Below, one piece after another: positions 18,431-26,745 of a stretch of DNA of 64,000 nucleotides (positions are counted from its first letter, which is position 1; every line of letters starts with the position of its first letter). A model generated the notes under the pieces. That model made no database searches. It saw nothing but the letters and a program-made list of their open reading frames with translations, and was not told the origin of the DNA. The translations under genes were made by a program, and so were the position numbers. Source of the DNA: Chitinophagaceae bacterium (GTDB lineage Bacteria > Bacteroidota > Bacteroidia > Chitinophagales > Chitinophagaceae); the NCBI GenBank assembly GCA_947451935.1, contig CANGBH010000001.1, positions 40,067 to 104,066 on the forward strand. The letters are read 5' to 3'.

Positions 18431-20137
18431 ATGAGCCATCAACAGAGCACCTCGCATCCAAAAGGATTATATATTTTGTTTACCACAGAAATGTGGGAAA
18501 GATTCAACTACTATGGAATGCGAGCCATATTTGTTCTTTTCATGACCAAAGCCATGCTTTTTGACAAAACATTCGCCTCAAATTTATATGGTAGCTACAC
18601 CAGTCTTAGCTACCTGACTCCACTCATTGGTGGTTTCATGGCAGATCGATATTTGGGTAACAAGAGATCAATTATCATGGGCGGTTTAACCATGGCTATT
18701 GGTGAATTCATTTTGTTTTTTAGTGGGTCAACCTATGAAAGCAATCCTTCCCTTTCCATGATGCTCTTTTTCTGTGGACTTGGATTCATGATAGCCGGTA
18801 ATGGATTCTTCAAGCCAAATATTTCCTCTATGGTAGGACAATTATATCCTCCAGGAGATAGAAGAATCGATCCAGCCTACACCATATTTTATATGGGCAT
18901 TAATGTTGGAGGCGCTTTGGGACCCTTGCTTTGTGGTTTTTTTGGAGATACTGGAAATCCAGCAGATTTCAAATGGGCCTTCTTAGTAGCCGGCATAGGA
19001 ATGTTGCTAAGTGTAATTATTCAAAAAGTATTTCAAGATAAATACCTGCTGGATCATACAGGCAAGGAAATTGGAAACGCTCCTGAAAAAACAACTAACA
19101 GTAACATAAAGCCATTCATAATTGTTATTGGAATGGCATTGTTTGCCGGACTTATGATTGCCTTAGTATATGTAGATGCAAAAGTTTTTTCCTTTTTATT
19201 CTACTTACTCATTGCTTCTCTTTTGTTAATCTTATTTATCATTTTTAGTGACAAAACACTTTCTATTCTTGAAAAGAAAAAAATCAGCGTATTGTTCATC
19301 GTCTCATTTTTTGTAATCTTTTTCTGGAGTGCATTTGAACAAGGCGGTGCATCATTAACCTTTTTTGCTGATGAACAAACTGATCGCTATGTTGGCTTAC
19401 ATATTCCTGTTTGGATAGTTTATATCTTATCCCTTGCACTGCTAGCATTCACGTATAAACTATACAAAAAAGCTACATTTAATCTAAGTGCAAATGATGT
19501 TAAGCTTAGAAATACAGTTTATTTTTTATTAGCCCTAATGGGACTAGGCATTTTATACCTTAATTATTCTTTACTCACCAAGGGAAATCAAGACATCCTA
19601 TTTGATGAGGTTCCAGCCAGTTTTTTCCAATCATTAAATTCATTATTCGTAGTTAGTTTTGCGCCGGTTTTTGCATGGATTTGGCTTAAGCTAGGAAAAT
19701 ATGAACCTTCATCCCCAACAAAAATGGCACTGGGATTACTATTGCTTGCACTAGGGTATTTGTGGATTGCCACCGGCGTTAAAGATGTACAACCTGGTAT
19801 CAAAGTGGGAATGATATGGCTTACTGGACTATACATCCTACACACTTGGGGTGAACTTTGTCTTTCCCCAATTGGTATGTCTTTATTCAACAAACTATCT
19901 CCATTGAAATTATCATCATTACTCATGGCTGTATGGTTTCTTGCTAACGCATTTGCAAACAAACTTGCTGGCAAGTTAAGCGCCTTGTATCCAGACCAAG
20001 GAACAACTACTTCATTCTTGGGCTTTGAAATGCATAACATGTATGACTTCTTTCTACTCTTTGTTATACTTGCAGGACTAGCTTCACTCATTTTATTTTC
20101 ATTGACTAGCTGGTTACAAAAGATGATGAAGTCTTAA
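18431..20137 (+). CDS. Proton-dependent oligopeptide (POT) transporter
   Basis: An inner-membrane proton symporter for di- and tripeptides. The 568-residue protein has the POT signature near the N-terminus (FTTEMWERFNYYGMRAIFVLFM), the second signature GFFKPNISSMVGQLY and many transmembrane helices (about 14). GGFMADRYLGNKR between helices 2 and 3 is the MFS-like loop. C-terminal features (LHTWGELCLSPIGMSLFNKLSP) are also POT-specific. It stands alone: purD is divergent and the AlkB-like gene follows after 46 bp on the same strand. Substrate range is not readable from sequence. Confidence 0.92.
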   Translation: MSHQQSTSHPKGLYILFTTEMWERFNYYGMRAIFVLFMTKAMLFDKTFASNLYGSYTSLSYLTPLIGGFMADRYLGNKRSIIMGGLTMAIGEFILFFSGSTYESNPSLSMMLFFCGLGFMIAGNGFFKPNISSMVGQLYPPGDRRIDPAYTIFYMGINVGGALGPLLCGFFGDTGNPADFKWAFLVAGIGMLLSVIIQKVFQDKYLLDHTGKEIGNAPEKTTNSNIKPFIIVIGMALFAGLMIALVYVDAKVFSFLFYLLIASLLLILFIIFSDKTLSILEKKKISVLFIVSFFVIFFWSAFEQGGASLTFFADEQTDRYVGLHIPVWIVYILSLALLAFTYKLYKKATFNLSANDVKLRNTVYFLLALMGLGILYLNYSLLTKGNQDILFDEVPASFFQSLNSLFVVSFAPVFAWIWLKLGKYEPSSPTKMALGLLLLALGYLWIATGVKDVQPGIKVGMIWLTGLYILHTWGELCLSPIGMSLFNKLSPLKLSSLLMAVWFLANAFANKLAGKLSALYPDQGTTTSFLGFEMHNMYDFFLLFVILAGLASLILFSLTSWLQKMMKS

Positions 20138-20183
20138 TTTTATAAAACAGCAGTAGATATGTTTCTAATTTAATGCTACAACT

Positions 20184-21257
20184 ATGAAACTTAGAGCAAT
20201 CAAATTTGGTGCCCCGCTAAGTATTTTCATCCTTGCTTATTTTGCATTCACCAACACTGGATGGATTATAGCAACACCTATGTTATATGCTTTTGCATTT
20301 ATTCCATTGGTAGAATTAATAATACCCGCTAAAACAAATAATCTTAGCACAGCTGAGGAAGAAATGGCAAAGCAAGACAGGCTTTATGATTATTGGCTTT
20401 ACTTAATAGTACCAATACAATATTGTTCGCTTTATTTTTTCTTAGAATCTACTCAAGTAGCATCATTAACATCTATTGAATTGATAGGTAGAATTTTCGT
20501 TATGGGATTGCTATGTGGAACATTTGGGATCAATGTAGGCCATGAGCTAGGACATAGAAAAAATCTATACGAAAGAAACTTAGCTAAAGCTTTACTACTC
20601 TCTTCATTATACATGCATTTCTATATAGAGCATAATCAGGGGCACCACAAAAATGTTTCAACAAAAGAAGACCCAAGCAGCGCCAGACGTGGAGAGCCTA
20701 TTTATTTATTCTATTTCAGAACAATCATTCTTGGTTATTTTTCTGCATGGAGAATAGCAGCTGCAGACCAACGCAAGAAAAGAAAGCCAATCTTACATTT
20801 CTCAAATCAAATGATTCAATTTCAATTCCTACAACTTGCATTGATCACTATCATATTTTTTCTATTTGGCATAAACACTATGCTTTACTTTGTATCTGCT
20901 GCAACAATCGGATTTCTATTACTTGAAACCGTTAACTACATCGAGCATTATGGATTAGAAAGAGAAAAAAATAGTTCAGGTAATTATGAACGTACGCTGC
21001 CTATTCACAGTTGGAACAGCAATCATATTCTTGGAAGACTAATGCTTTTTGAATTATCAAGACATAGCGACCATCATTACATGGCCAGCAGAAAATATCA
21101 ATTGCTAAGACATCATGAACATGCTCCTCAAATGCCAACAGGGTATCCAGGAATGATGATTCTATCACTATTCCCACCCATTTGGTTTAGCATTATGAAC
21201 AAAAGGATTGATGCATTTCAATTAGCGAATCAGGAAATTTTATCAGCCCCAAAGTAA
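20184..21257 (+). CDS. AlkB-like integral-membrane alkane 1-monooxygenase
   Basis: A di-iron membrane hydroxylase of 357 residues with six or more hydrophobic helices. All eight-histidine-type boxes of the AlkB family are present: HELGH (120-124), EHNQGHH (149-155), NYIEHYG (251-257) and HSDHH (294-298), plus the C-terminal YQLLRHHEHAPQMPTGYPGM block. AlkB enzymes oxidise terminal methyl groups of alkanes using rubredoxin as electron donor; no rubredoxin or rubredoxin reductase gene is in the window, so the substrate (alkane, fatty chain or other) is open. Its 3' end overlaps the convergent serS gene by 28 bp. Confidence 0.85.
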   Translation: MKLRAIKFGAPLSIFILAYFAFTNTGWIIATPMLYAFAFIPLVELIIPAKTNNLSTAEEEMAKQDRLYDYWLYLIVPIQYCSLYFFLESTQVASLTSIELIGRIFVMGLLCGTFGINVGHELGHRKNLYERNLAKALLLSSLYMHFYIEHNQGHHKNVSTKEDPSSARRGEPIYLFYFRTIILGYFSAWRIAAADQRKKRKPILHFSNQMIQFQFLQLALITIIFFLFGINTMLYFVSAATIGFLLLETVNYIEHYGLEREKNSSGNYERTLPIHSWNSNHILGRLMLFELSRHSDHHYMASRKYQLLRHHEHAPQMPTGYPGMMILSLFPPIWFSIMNKRIDAFQLANQEILSAPK

Positions 21258-22501
21258 TGCCTTAACACTAAAGGAATTTCAATTCCATCTTCAACTTGGT
21301 TGTTCTCTAAAATACTTGCTAATATTCTAGGTAATGCCAAAGAACTTCCATTCAGGGAATGCAGCAACTCTGGTTTTCCTTGTTTATCCTTTGATCTAAT
21401 TTTTAGTCGATTGGTTTGAAATGCTTCAAAATTAGACACTGAGCTAACCTCTAGCCATCGTTGTTGTGCTGTGCTGTATACTTCAAAATCATAGGTAAGT
21501 GCAGATGCAAAACTCATATCACCTCCGCATAAGCGTAATATCCTATAAGGCAAGCCTAGGGACTGAATTAACTTCTCTACGTGCTCAACCATTTCATCAA
21601 GTACTACATAACTATATTCTGCCTCTGTTAAATAAACAATCTCCACTTTATCAAACTGATGCACTCTATTCAATCCACGAACATCTTTCCCAAAACTTCC
21701 TGCTTCCCTTCTAAAACAAGGTGTATAGGCAGTCATCTTTATGGGTAAATCAGTCTGAGCAATTATTTCGTCGCGGTAAATATTTGTAATGGGGACTTCC
21801 GCTGTGGGAATAAGATAGAAATTATCTGCGGGCATGTAATACATCTGTCCCTCTTTATCCGGAAGTTGACCAGTTCCGTATGCAGAGGCCTCATTAACCA
21901 TCAAAGGGGGAAGATATTCAATATAGCCAGCAGCAGTATTGTAATCGAGGAAATATTGAATCAATGCACGTTGGAGCTTTGCACCACGGCCTTTATACAA
22001 AGGGAATCCACTTCCTGTAATTTTTACGCCAGTCTGAAAATCAACCAAGTCGTATTTTGTAATCAAATCCCAATGTGGCAAGGCAGCTGCGTGTAAGGTA
22101 GGGATAGCGCCTGATGTCCGAACAACTTCATTATCCTCAGGACTCTTACCAGTTGGAACTATCTCTGCTGGAAGGTTTGGCAAACGAACAAGATTAGCAT
22201 TGACTAGTTGTTCGCAGTTAGCCAGTTCCGCAGCAATCTTTTCAATGCTTTCCTTCAATGCAGAAACTTCGGACTTCTTCGCCTCAGCTTCATCTTTAAG
22301 ACCTTGCCCAACTAACATTCCAATTGCTTTTGAAGCTGCATTTCGTTGAGCTAATAAATCATCTGACTGGATCTGAAGTTTGCGACGCTGTTCATCCAAG
22401 GATATGATTTGATCTACCAATTCAAATTCTGAAAAGTTCTTCTTTTTCAAACCAGCAATTACTATGTCTCTGTTGTTTCGAATAAAGCCTAGCTGAAGCA
22501 T
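21230..22501 (-). CDS. serS: Seryl-tRNA synthetase
   Basis: SerRS charges tRNA-Ser (and tRNA-Sec where present). The 423-residue protein begins with the N-terminal long coiled-coil arm (about 1-105: LQIQSDDLLAQRNAASKAIG.. SALKESIEKIAAELANCEQL) followed by the class II core: motif 2 in PCFRREAGSFGKDVRGLNRVHQFDKVE and motif 3 in NGSSLALPRILASILENNQ. I start at the ATG at 22501 (MLQLGFIRNNRD), the family-typical beginning; a TTG six codons earlier lies in a promoter element. Converges on, and overlaps, the AlkB-like gene. Confidence 0.96.
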   Translation of the reverse strand: MLQLGFIRNNRDIVIAGLKKKNFSEFELVDQIISLDEQRRKLQIQSDDLLAQRNAASKAIGMLVGQGLKDEAEAKKSEVSALKESIEKIAAELANCEQLVNANLVRLPNLPAEIVPTGKSPEDNEVVRTSGAIPTLHAAALPHWDLITKYDLVDFQTGVKITGSGFPLYKGRGAKLQRALIQYFLDYNTAAGYIEYLPPLMVNEASAYGTGQLPDKEGQMYYMPADNFYLIPTAEVPITNIYRDEIIAQTDLPIKMTAYTPCFRREAGSFGKDVRGLNRVHQFDKVEIVYLTEAEYSYVVLDEMVEHVEKLIQSLGLPYRILRLCGGDMSFASALTYDFEVYSTAQQRWLEVSSVSNFEAFQTNRLKIRSKDKQGKPELLHSLNGSSLALPRILASILENNQVEDGIEIPLVLRHYFGADKIS

Positions 22502-22516
22502 ACTCCCTTTTTTTTG

Positions 22517-22524
22517 CAAAGATA
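22517..22524 (-). promoter_or_regulatory. Putative -7 element for serS
   Basis: Minus-strand TATCTTTG is a full TAnnTTTG match ending 15 bases before the serS ATG, giving a predicted leader of about 12 nt. No suitably spaced -33 TTG was seen. The divergent small gene at 22596 has its own element at 22584. Confidence 0.45.
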
Positions 22525-22564
22525 GGCAAAGGACGTGAGTGAATTGAATAGCCGGAATCTAGCT

Positions 22565-22591
22565 TTGGATGAAATATCTTAATTAGCTTTG
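22565..22591 (+). promoter_or_regulatory. Promoter with -7 element four bases before the ATG
   Basis: TAGCTTTG at 22584-22591 (full TAnnTTTG match) is separated from the ATG at 22596 by only CGCT. A TTG at 22565-22567 lies 16 bases upstream of it. Transcription from this element would begin at or next to the start codon. Confidence 0.5.
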
Positions 22592-22595
22592 CGCT

Positions 22596-22940
22596 ATGAT
22601 GACGTCTGATGATTTGCAAGTAAGGTGGTGGAAGCTAGAACAAAAGCTCATGGATAAATTTGGCAAAAAGCCAGACCTAGAATCCATTCTTTTTTTAATT
22701 GGCGTTCAAGAGGTTGGAGGTGCTGGACATGCCTTCACTAAGGAGCAAAAACAAGACCTAATGCATGTTGCGGTATGCACCATTCTTTCGGCAAGTGGAT
22801 ATTATGAACATGAAGGTTGGGATGAAGATGGATGGCCACATTTTAAACAGCTCAAAGAAATAAGTCAGATGGACCTTATCCAGCAGGAAAATTTTATGAA
22901 AGACCACGTTCTTTTGTATTTTTCGAATCAGGAATTCTAA
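22596..22940 (+). CDS. Conserved small cytoplasmic protein of unknown function
   Basis: A 114-residue soluble protein with no signal peptide or TM segment. It looks globular and well coded: LESILFLIGVQEVGGAGHAFTKEQKQDLMHVAVCTILS forms a helical core and is followed by a conserved-looking YYEHEGWDEDGWPHF segment rich in acidic and aromatic residues. I recall similar unnamed proteins in other Bacteroidota but know no function. ATG ATG opens the frame; I use the first because the promoter element sits four bases before it. Divergent from serS. Confidence 0.75.
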   Translation: MMTSDDLQVRWWKLEQKLMDKFGKKPDLESILFLIGVQEVGGAGHAFTKEQKQDLMHVAVCTILSASGYYEHEGWDEDGWPHFKQLKEISQMDLIQQENFMKDHVLLYFSNQEF

Positions 22941-23002
22941 CCTCCGTAATTCAGCTCGACAAAAAATAGCCTTCTATTTAACTAATTGATTTAGGCAAGA
23001 GA

Positions 23003-24340
23003 TTAGCTTAATTCCTGCAAGGCATTATCGATTATATTCACAGCCCTTTGTAATTCCTCACGATTTATAATTAATGCAGGAGAAAGTTGAATAACATTCC
23101 CTCCAGAAACTTTGAAGTTCATTCCATGCTTTAATGCATAGTACATCACTTTCTCTGCAAGATCACAATCCTTCTCCATCGTTGTTCTGTCGGTTACTAG
23201 TTCAATTGCCCATAATAAACCAATGCCTCTAACATCGCCAATGGCTGAATGAGCACTATACAACTTCAACAATTGTTCGTTCATGAACTCTTGATCAGAG
23301 ACTACTTTTTCAATTATCTTATTGTCCTCTAAAAACTCCAACATAGCAAGTCCTGCAGCCGCACCTAAAGGATTTTTCTCAAAGGTATAATGGCCAAGTG
23401 CAATATCTGAAGCGATATTATATTCCTCCTTGGTTACGATACCCGCCATCGGGATTATCCCGGCACCCATTCCTTTACCTAAGCAAACAATATCTGGCAC
23501 AATACCGAAATGTTCAAAGGCAAACATAGCCCCAGTTCTTCCGAATGCAATTGGAATTTCATCCAAAATCAATAGCACTCCATATTGAGTACATATCTCC
23601 CTAATCCGCTTCCAGTATGATTTAGAAGAAACAATAACATCTGTATTTCTGACTGTCTCAGCAATAAACGCACCAATACTCTTGTCATTTTTTAGAACTT
23701 CCTCTAGCTCATTAGCTTCGGCAAGACTATCCTGATTAGCGTTTACACCTAGCGCAGTTTTAGGCTGAGAAATATTTATGGTATCGGGAAATTCTCCCAT
23801 GTACTTTTTAAATTGTTCTTCTCCTCCTGCTGCAATTGCATCTATTGAAGCGCCGTGAAATGAATCATGCAATGAAACGATTTTTTGCTTCCCTGTAACC
23901 ACCCTAGCCAACTTAAGTGCCATACCAATTGCACTAGTCCCACCTGGAGCATATAATAAACGATTGAGTTGTGGTGGAAAATAAGAGAGAAGCTTTTCTG
24001 AAAATTCAATAGAAATTGAGTTTGTATAACGACGAGGAGAAAATGGCAGTACATCCATTTGTGCCTTTACCTTGTTCATCACATACTCGTTTCGATAACC
24101 AACTTGATGAACGTTATTTCCATGGAAATCCATGATTTTATTTCCATGTAAATCCTCGAGGTAAATTCCATAGCATGCACTGATTACATTAAAACAAGGC
24201 GTAGATAATGACTGATGCATGAAAATCTTTTCATCCTCAGCCAAAACCAATTTCGTTTCTTGATCTAATTTAGTAGTCCACTTTTTTCTCTCTTCTGAAA
24301 AATTAACATCCCCCTCAATACGAAGATTTAAATCTTGCAT
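23003..24340 (-). CDS. Class III PLP-dependent enzyme, PbfA-like
   Basis: A 445-residue fold-type I PLP enzyme. The PLP Lys is Lys 289 (LGKGMGAG), with Asp 260 (LLILDEIPIAFGRTG) and the phosphate-binding APGGTSAIG (131-139). Several blocks (EGDVNFSEERKKW, MHQSLSTPCFN, MDFHGNNVHQVG, RRYTN, LHDSFHGASIDAI, LGHYTFEKNP) look to me like the family containing (R)-1-hydroxy-2-aminoethylphosphonate ammonia-lyase (PbfA) rather than ordinary ornithine or GABA aminotransferases. That recall is not proof, and no phosphonate gene (phnW, phnX, phnA, phnY) is nearby. Start is ATG 24340; a TTG two codons upstream is less likely. Confidence 0.7.
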   Translation of the reverse strand: MQDLNLRIEGDVNFSEERKKWTTKLDQETKLVLAEDEKIFMHQSLSTPCFNVISACYGIYLEDLHGNKIMDFHGNNVHQVGYRNEYVMNKVKAQMDVLPFSPRRYTNSISIEFSEKLLSYFPPQLNRLLYAPGGTSAIGMALKLARVVTGKQKIVSLHDSFHGASIDAIAAGGEEQFKKYMGEFPDTINISQPKTALGVNANQDSLAEANELEEVLKNDKSIGAFIAETVRNTDVIVSSKSYWKRIREICTQYGVLLILDEIPIAFGRTGAMFAFEHFGIVPDIVCLGKGMGAGIIPMAGIVTKEEYNIASDIALGHYTFEKNPLGAAAGLAMLEFLEDNKIIEKVVSDQEFMNEQLLKLYSAHSAIGDVRGIGLLWAIELVTDRTTMEKDCDLAEKVMYYALKHGMNFKVSGGNVIQLSPALIINREELQRAVNIIDNALQELS

Positions 24341-24634
24341 GCGCAATAATTTCTATTTAAAAATAACTTCCAAAACCTACCTACTCTTAACGTTTGTTTT
24401 CCTAAAAAAATGACCTCTTTTATAAGAACAGATAAAATATATCCTTGTTTAAGAAAAGCCATGTTGGCAATGTGAAAATCACATCTATCAATGGATAAAA
24501 TTACATTTTTTATAGAATTAGTTAACCATTTGTATATCACAAGATTATTGATTTTGTTAAATAACAATACCCATTAGTAGGATTAGTGAATCAAGATGAC
24601 AAAAAATTTGTAAACTTGCACTAAAATTAAGCAC
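24341..24634. other. Intergenic region with a small palindrome before gcvH
   Basis: These 294 bp separate the divergent PbfA-like gene and gcvH. The only structure I can point to is a perfect inverted repeat TTGTTA-AA-TAACAA at 24554-24567, 67 bp before the gcvH start, which could be an operator half-site pair. No gene, RNA or terminator is apparent. Confidence 0.4.
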
Positions 24635-25015
24635 ATGAATTTTCCTGAACAATTGAAGTATACAAAAGAACATGAATGGATTGCAATAGAAGGAAACGTA
24701 GCAACCGTTGGTATTACTGAGTTTGCACAAGGCGAATTAGGTGATATCATTTATGTTGATATCGACACTATAGGAAAGGAATTAAGTGCTGAAGCTGTTT
24801 TCGGGTCAGTTGAAGCAGTAAAAACAGTAAGCGACCTATTTTTACCTGTATCCGGAACCTTAATCGAAAAAAACCCTCTACTTGATAGTCAACCAGAATT
24901 AGTCAATCAAGATCCTTATGGAGATGGATGGATGATTAAAATGACGATCCAAGATCCATCACAATTGGAATCACTATTAAGCGTTGATGCTTACAAAGCG
25001 CTTATTGGATCTTAA
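24635..25015 (+). CDS. gcvH: Glycine cleavage system H protein
   Basis: The lipoyl carrier that shuttles the aminomethyl group between the P, T and L proteins of glycine cleavage. The 126-residue protein shows YTKEHEWIAIEGNVATVGIT, the FAQGELGDIIYVD strand and the lipoylation site in VFGSVEAVKTVSDL (Lys 63). Length is normal. gcvP and gcvT are not nearby. The vanZ-like gene starts immediately after its stop (TAA directly followed by ATG), so the two are cotranscribed. Confidence 0.96.
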   Translation: MNFPEQLKYTKEHEWIAIEGNVATVGITEFAQGELGDIIYVDIDTIGKELSAEAVFGSVEAVKTVSDLFLPVSGTLIEKNPLLDSQPELVNQDPYGDGWMIKMTIQDPSQLESLLSVDAYKALIGS

Positions 25016-25411
25016 ATGATACATAAAAGCCTTTCAAGCATATGGCCCTCTATTGTATGGACTAGCGTTATATTTTTATTGCTGTCCATTTCAACCGATG
25101 GACTTGGAGGAAATGGCCTTTTGGGTATCCCCGGCTTTGATAAAGTCATTCATTTCAGCCTTTTTGCTGTTTTTGTGTTCTTATGGGGATCCTATTACTC
25201 CATAAATAAAAAGTACGCTCCCTCTAGGGTATTATTCATTTTAATTTTTCTAGCCTCTGCCTATGGTTTAGGGATGGAATACTATCAACGCTATTTCACT
25301 AACCGCTCTTTTTCACTCTGGGATGCGTTAGCGGATACAATTGGCTCAATTGCAGGGGCTTGGGTAGTAAAAAAAAGCCCCTATGGAAATAGGGGCCGTA
25401 ACCAAAACTAA
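25016..25411 (+). CDS. VanZ-like membrane protein
   Basis: A 131-residue protein with about four hydrophobic helices. GIPGFDKVIHFSLFAVFVFLWGS, the GLGMEYYQRYFTNRSFSLWDALADTIGSIAGA block (E-x-x-Q ... F.n R..s..D...N.iGa) are typical of the VanZ family, named after the teicoplanin-resistance accessory but of general unknown function. It abuts gcvH without spacing. Its last dozen codons are built from a GC-rich inverted repeat that acts as a terminator on the opposite strand, so the C-terminal tail KKSPYGNRGRNQN is probably not functionally constrained. Confidence 0.8.
   Translation: MIHKSLSSIWPSIVWTSVIFLLLSISTDGLGGNGLLGIPGFDKVIHFSLFAVFVFLWGSYYSINKKYAPSRVLFILIFLASAYGLGMEYYQRYFTNRSFSLWDALADTIGSIAGAWVVKKSPYGNRGRNQN
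25370..25396 (-). terminator. Minus-strand terminator inside the vanZ 3' end
   Basis: A perfect 8-bp stem (25377-25384 with 25389-25396, loop GGAA) carries an A-run on its plus-strand left side (25370-25376). Read on the minus strand it is hairpin plus T-tract, placed about 220 bp downstream of the prfA stop. It overlaps the coding end of vanZ. Between 25412 and 25616 I see no other feature. Confidence 0.7.
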
Positions 25412-25616
25412 CTGCTTATGAAAAAAAATTGTGTTACCTGTTTAAAAAACACAAGGTGTAGTTTCCTATACCATAAACTCTCCATCGCCTCGATAAAACT
25501 CACTGAACGAACCCTACACAATATATAGACGTTCAATCATGCATTATGACTGTTAAAGAGATAATAAAATCAGAAATTATTTTTTAGCAGGAAGGAATGA
25601 GTAACCCAACGGGAGA

Positions 25617-26675
25617 TTACTGGGTTAGTTTGCTGGCATTTTCTGCAAATTGAAGTGCGTCAATCAATTCCACTAAATTACCATTGAGGACATCTTGAAT
25701 ATTGTATAAAGTCATGCCAATTCGGTGGTCGGTCACCCTACCCTGAGGAAAATTATAGGTGCGAATTTTAGCAGAGCGATCTCCTGTACTAACGAGGCTT
25801 TTACGATGCCTAGAAATTTCATCTTCTTGCTTTCGAACTTGCTCTTCATATAATCGAGTTCGTAGCATTTGCATTGCTTTTTCCCTATTTCCCAACTGTG
25901 TACGCTCGGTTTGGCAGATAACGACTGTACCTGTTGGGATATGCGTAAGCATTACTTTCGTTTCAACTTTATTTACATTCTGACCACCGGCACCTCCACT
26001 TCTTGACGTCTCCATTTTTACATCACTCTCCCTGATATCTAGATCAACTTCTTCCGCTTCGGGCATTACAGCAACGGTAGCAGCACTGGTATGAACTCTT
26101 CCACTCGCCTCTGTATCGGGTACTCGTTGAACCCTATGAACTCCACTTTCGAATTTCAATGTACCATAGACTTCATCGCCAGTCACCTCAATTTGCACTT
26201 CTTTGTAACCGCCCATAGTACCTTCATTTTCTGACAATAGAGCAGTTCTCCAACCTTTCCCTTCACAATACCGCAAGTACATCCGCATTAAATCTCCAGC
26301 AAACAAGGAAGCCTCATCTCCACCGGTTCCAGCCCTGATTTCTATGATCGCATTCTTTTCATCTTGCGGATCCTTAGGAATCAACATATTACGAATTTGC
26401 TTCTCAAAACTATCTTTTTGTAGATCTAAATCAGCTGATTCTGCTTTTGCGAGTTCGCGCAGTTCTTCATCATCCCCCATGAGTGCCTCACGGTTAAATT
26501 CCAAGTCTGATAATAACTTTTTATAGGCTAAATAAGCAACGACGATTTTTTCTAAGCTTCGATATTCCTTACTTAATTGCTCAAATTTCTTGTTATTATT
26601 AACAACCTCCGGATTGGTAAGGGCGACTGCTATATCATCGAATTTTGCCTTAATGGCTTCTAATTTATCTAACAT
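25617..26675 (-). CDS. prfA: Peptide chain release factor 1
   Basis: RF1 releases nascent chains at UAA and UAG. The 352-residue protein has the N-terminal helical domain, the codon-recognition region with [20 protein letters not shown] (PxT motif as PDT, 186-188) and the GGQ motif (230-232) in [14 protein letters not shown] that triggers hydrolysis. I use the ATG at 26675 ([15 protein letters not shown]), normal for the family; the frame is open further upstream to a TTG at 26726 that overlaps a promoter element. Divergent from the amidohydrolase. Confidence 0.95.
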   Translation of the reverse strand: MLDKLEAIKAKFDDIAVALTNPEVVNNNKKFEQLSKEYRSLEKIVVAYLAYKKLLSDLEFNREALMGDDEELRELAKAESADLDLQKDSFEKQIRNMLIPKDPQDEKNAIIEIRAGTGGDEASLFAGDLMRMYLRYCEGKGWRTALLSENEGTMGGYKEVQIEVTGDEVYGTLKFESGVHRVQRVPDTEASGRVHTSAATVAVMPEAEEVDLDIRESDVKMETSRSGGAGGQNVNKVETKVMLTHIPTGTVVICQTERTQLGNREKAMQMLRTRLYEEQVRKQEDEISRHRKSLVSTGDRSAKIRTYNFPQGRVTDHRIGMTLYNIQDVLNGNLVELIDALQFAENASKLTQ

Positions 26676-26723
26676 ATCGGAGAGGGAGGACAAGCGTCCA
26701 GTATTAATCTGTAAATTTGATGG

Positions 26724-26731
26724 CAAAGTTA
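26724..26731 (-). promoter_or_regulatory. Putative -7 element for prfA
   Basis: Minus-strand TAACTTTG fully matches TAnnTTTG. It ends 48 bases before the prfA ATG at 26675 and overlaps the alternative TTG start, arguing for the shorter protein. A TTG lies 25 bases upstream (26757-26759), slightly far. Confidence 0.4.
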
Positions 26732-26745
26732 CTCATTTTACTAAG

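Noticed and set aside
19588..20091. A 167-codon open frame on the minus strand opposite the POT transporter
   Set aside because: Fully inside a clearly coding membrane-protein gene; its composition reads as a reverse complement of hydrophobic codons.
24328..24567. A 79-codon minus-strand frame in front of the PbfA-like gene
   Set aside because: It overlaps the start of the real gene in another frame, has no recognisable pattern and lies in very AT-rich DNA.
25418..25528. A 36-codon Cys-containing frame (CVTCLKNTRC) after vanZ
   Set aside because: Too short and without promoter, homology memory or codon bias; the CxxC may be chance.
26590..26745. A 52-codon upstream extension of the amidohydrolase
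   Set aside because: It runs through the prfA N-terminal coding region on the other strand; family-like sequence begins at [15 protein letters not shown].
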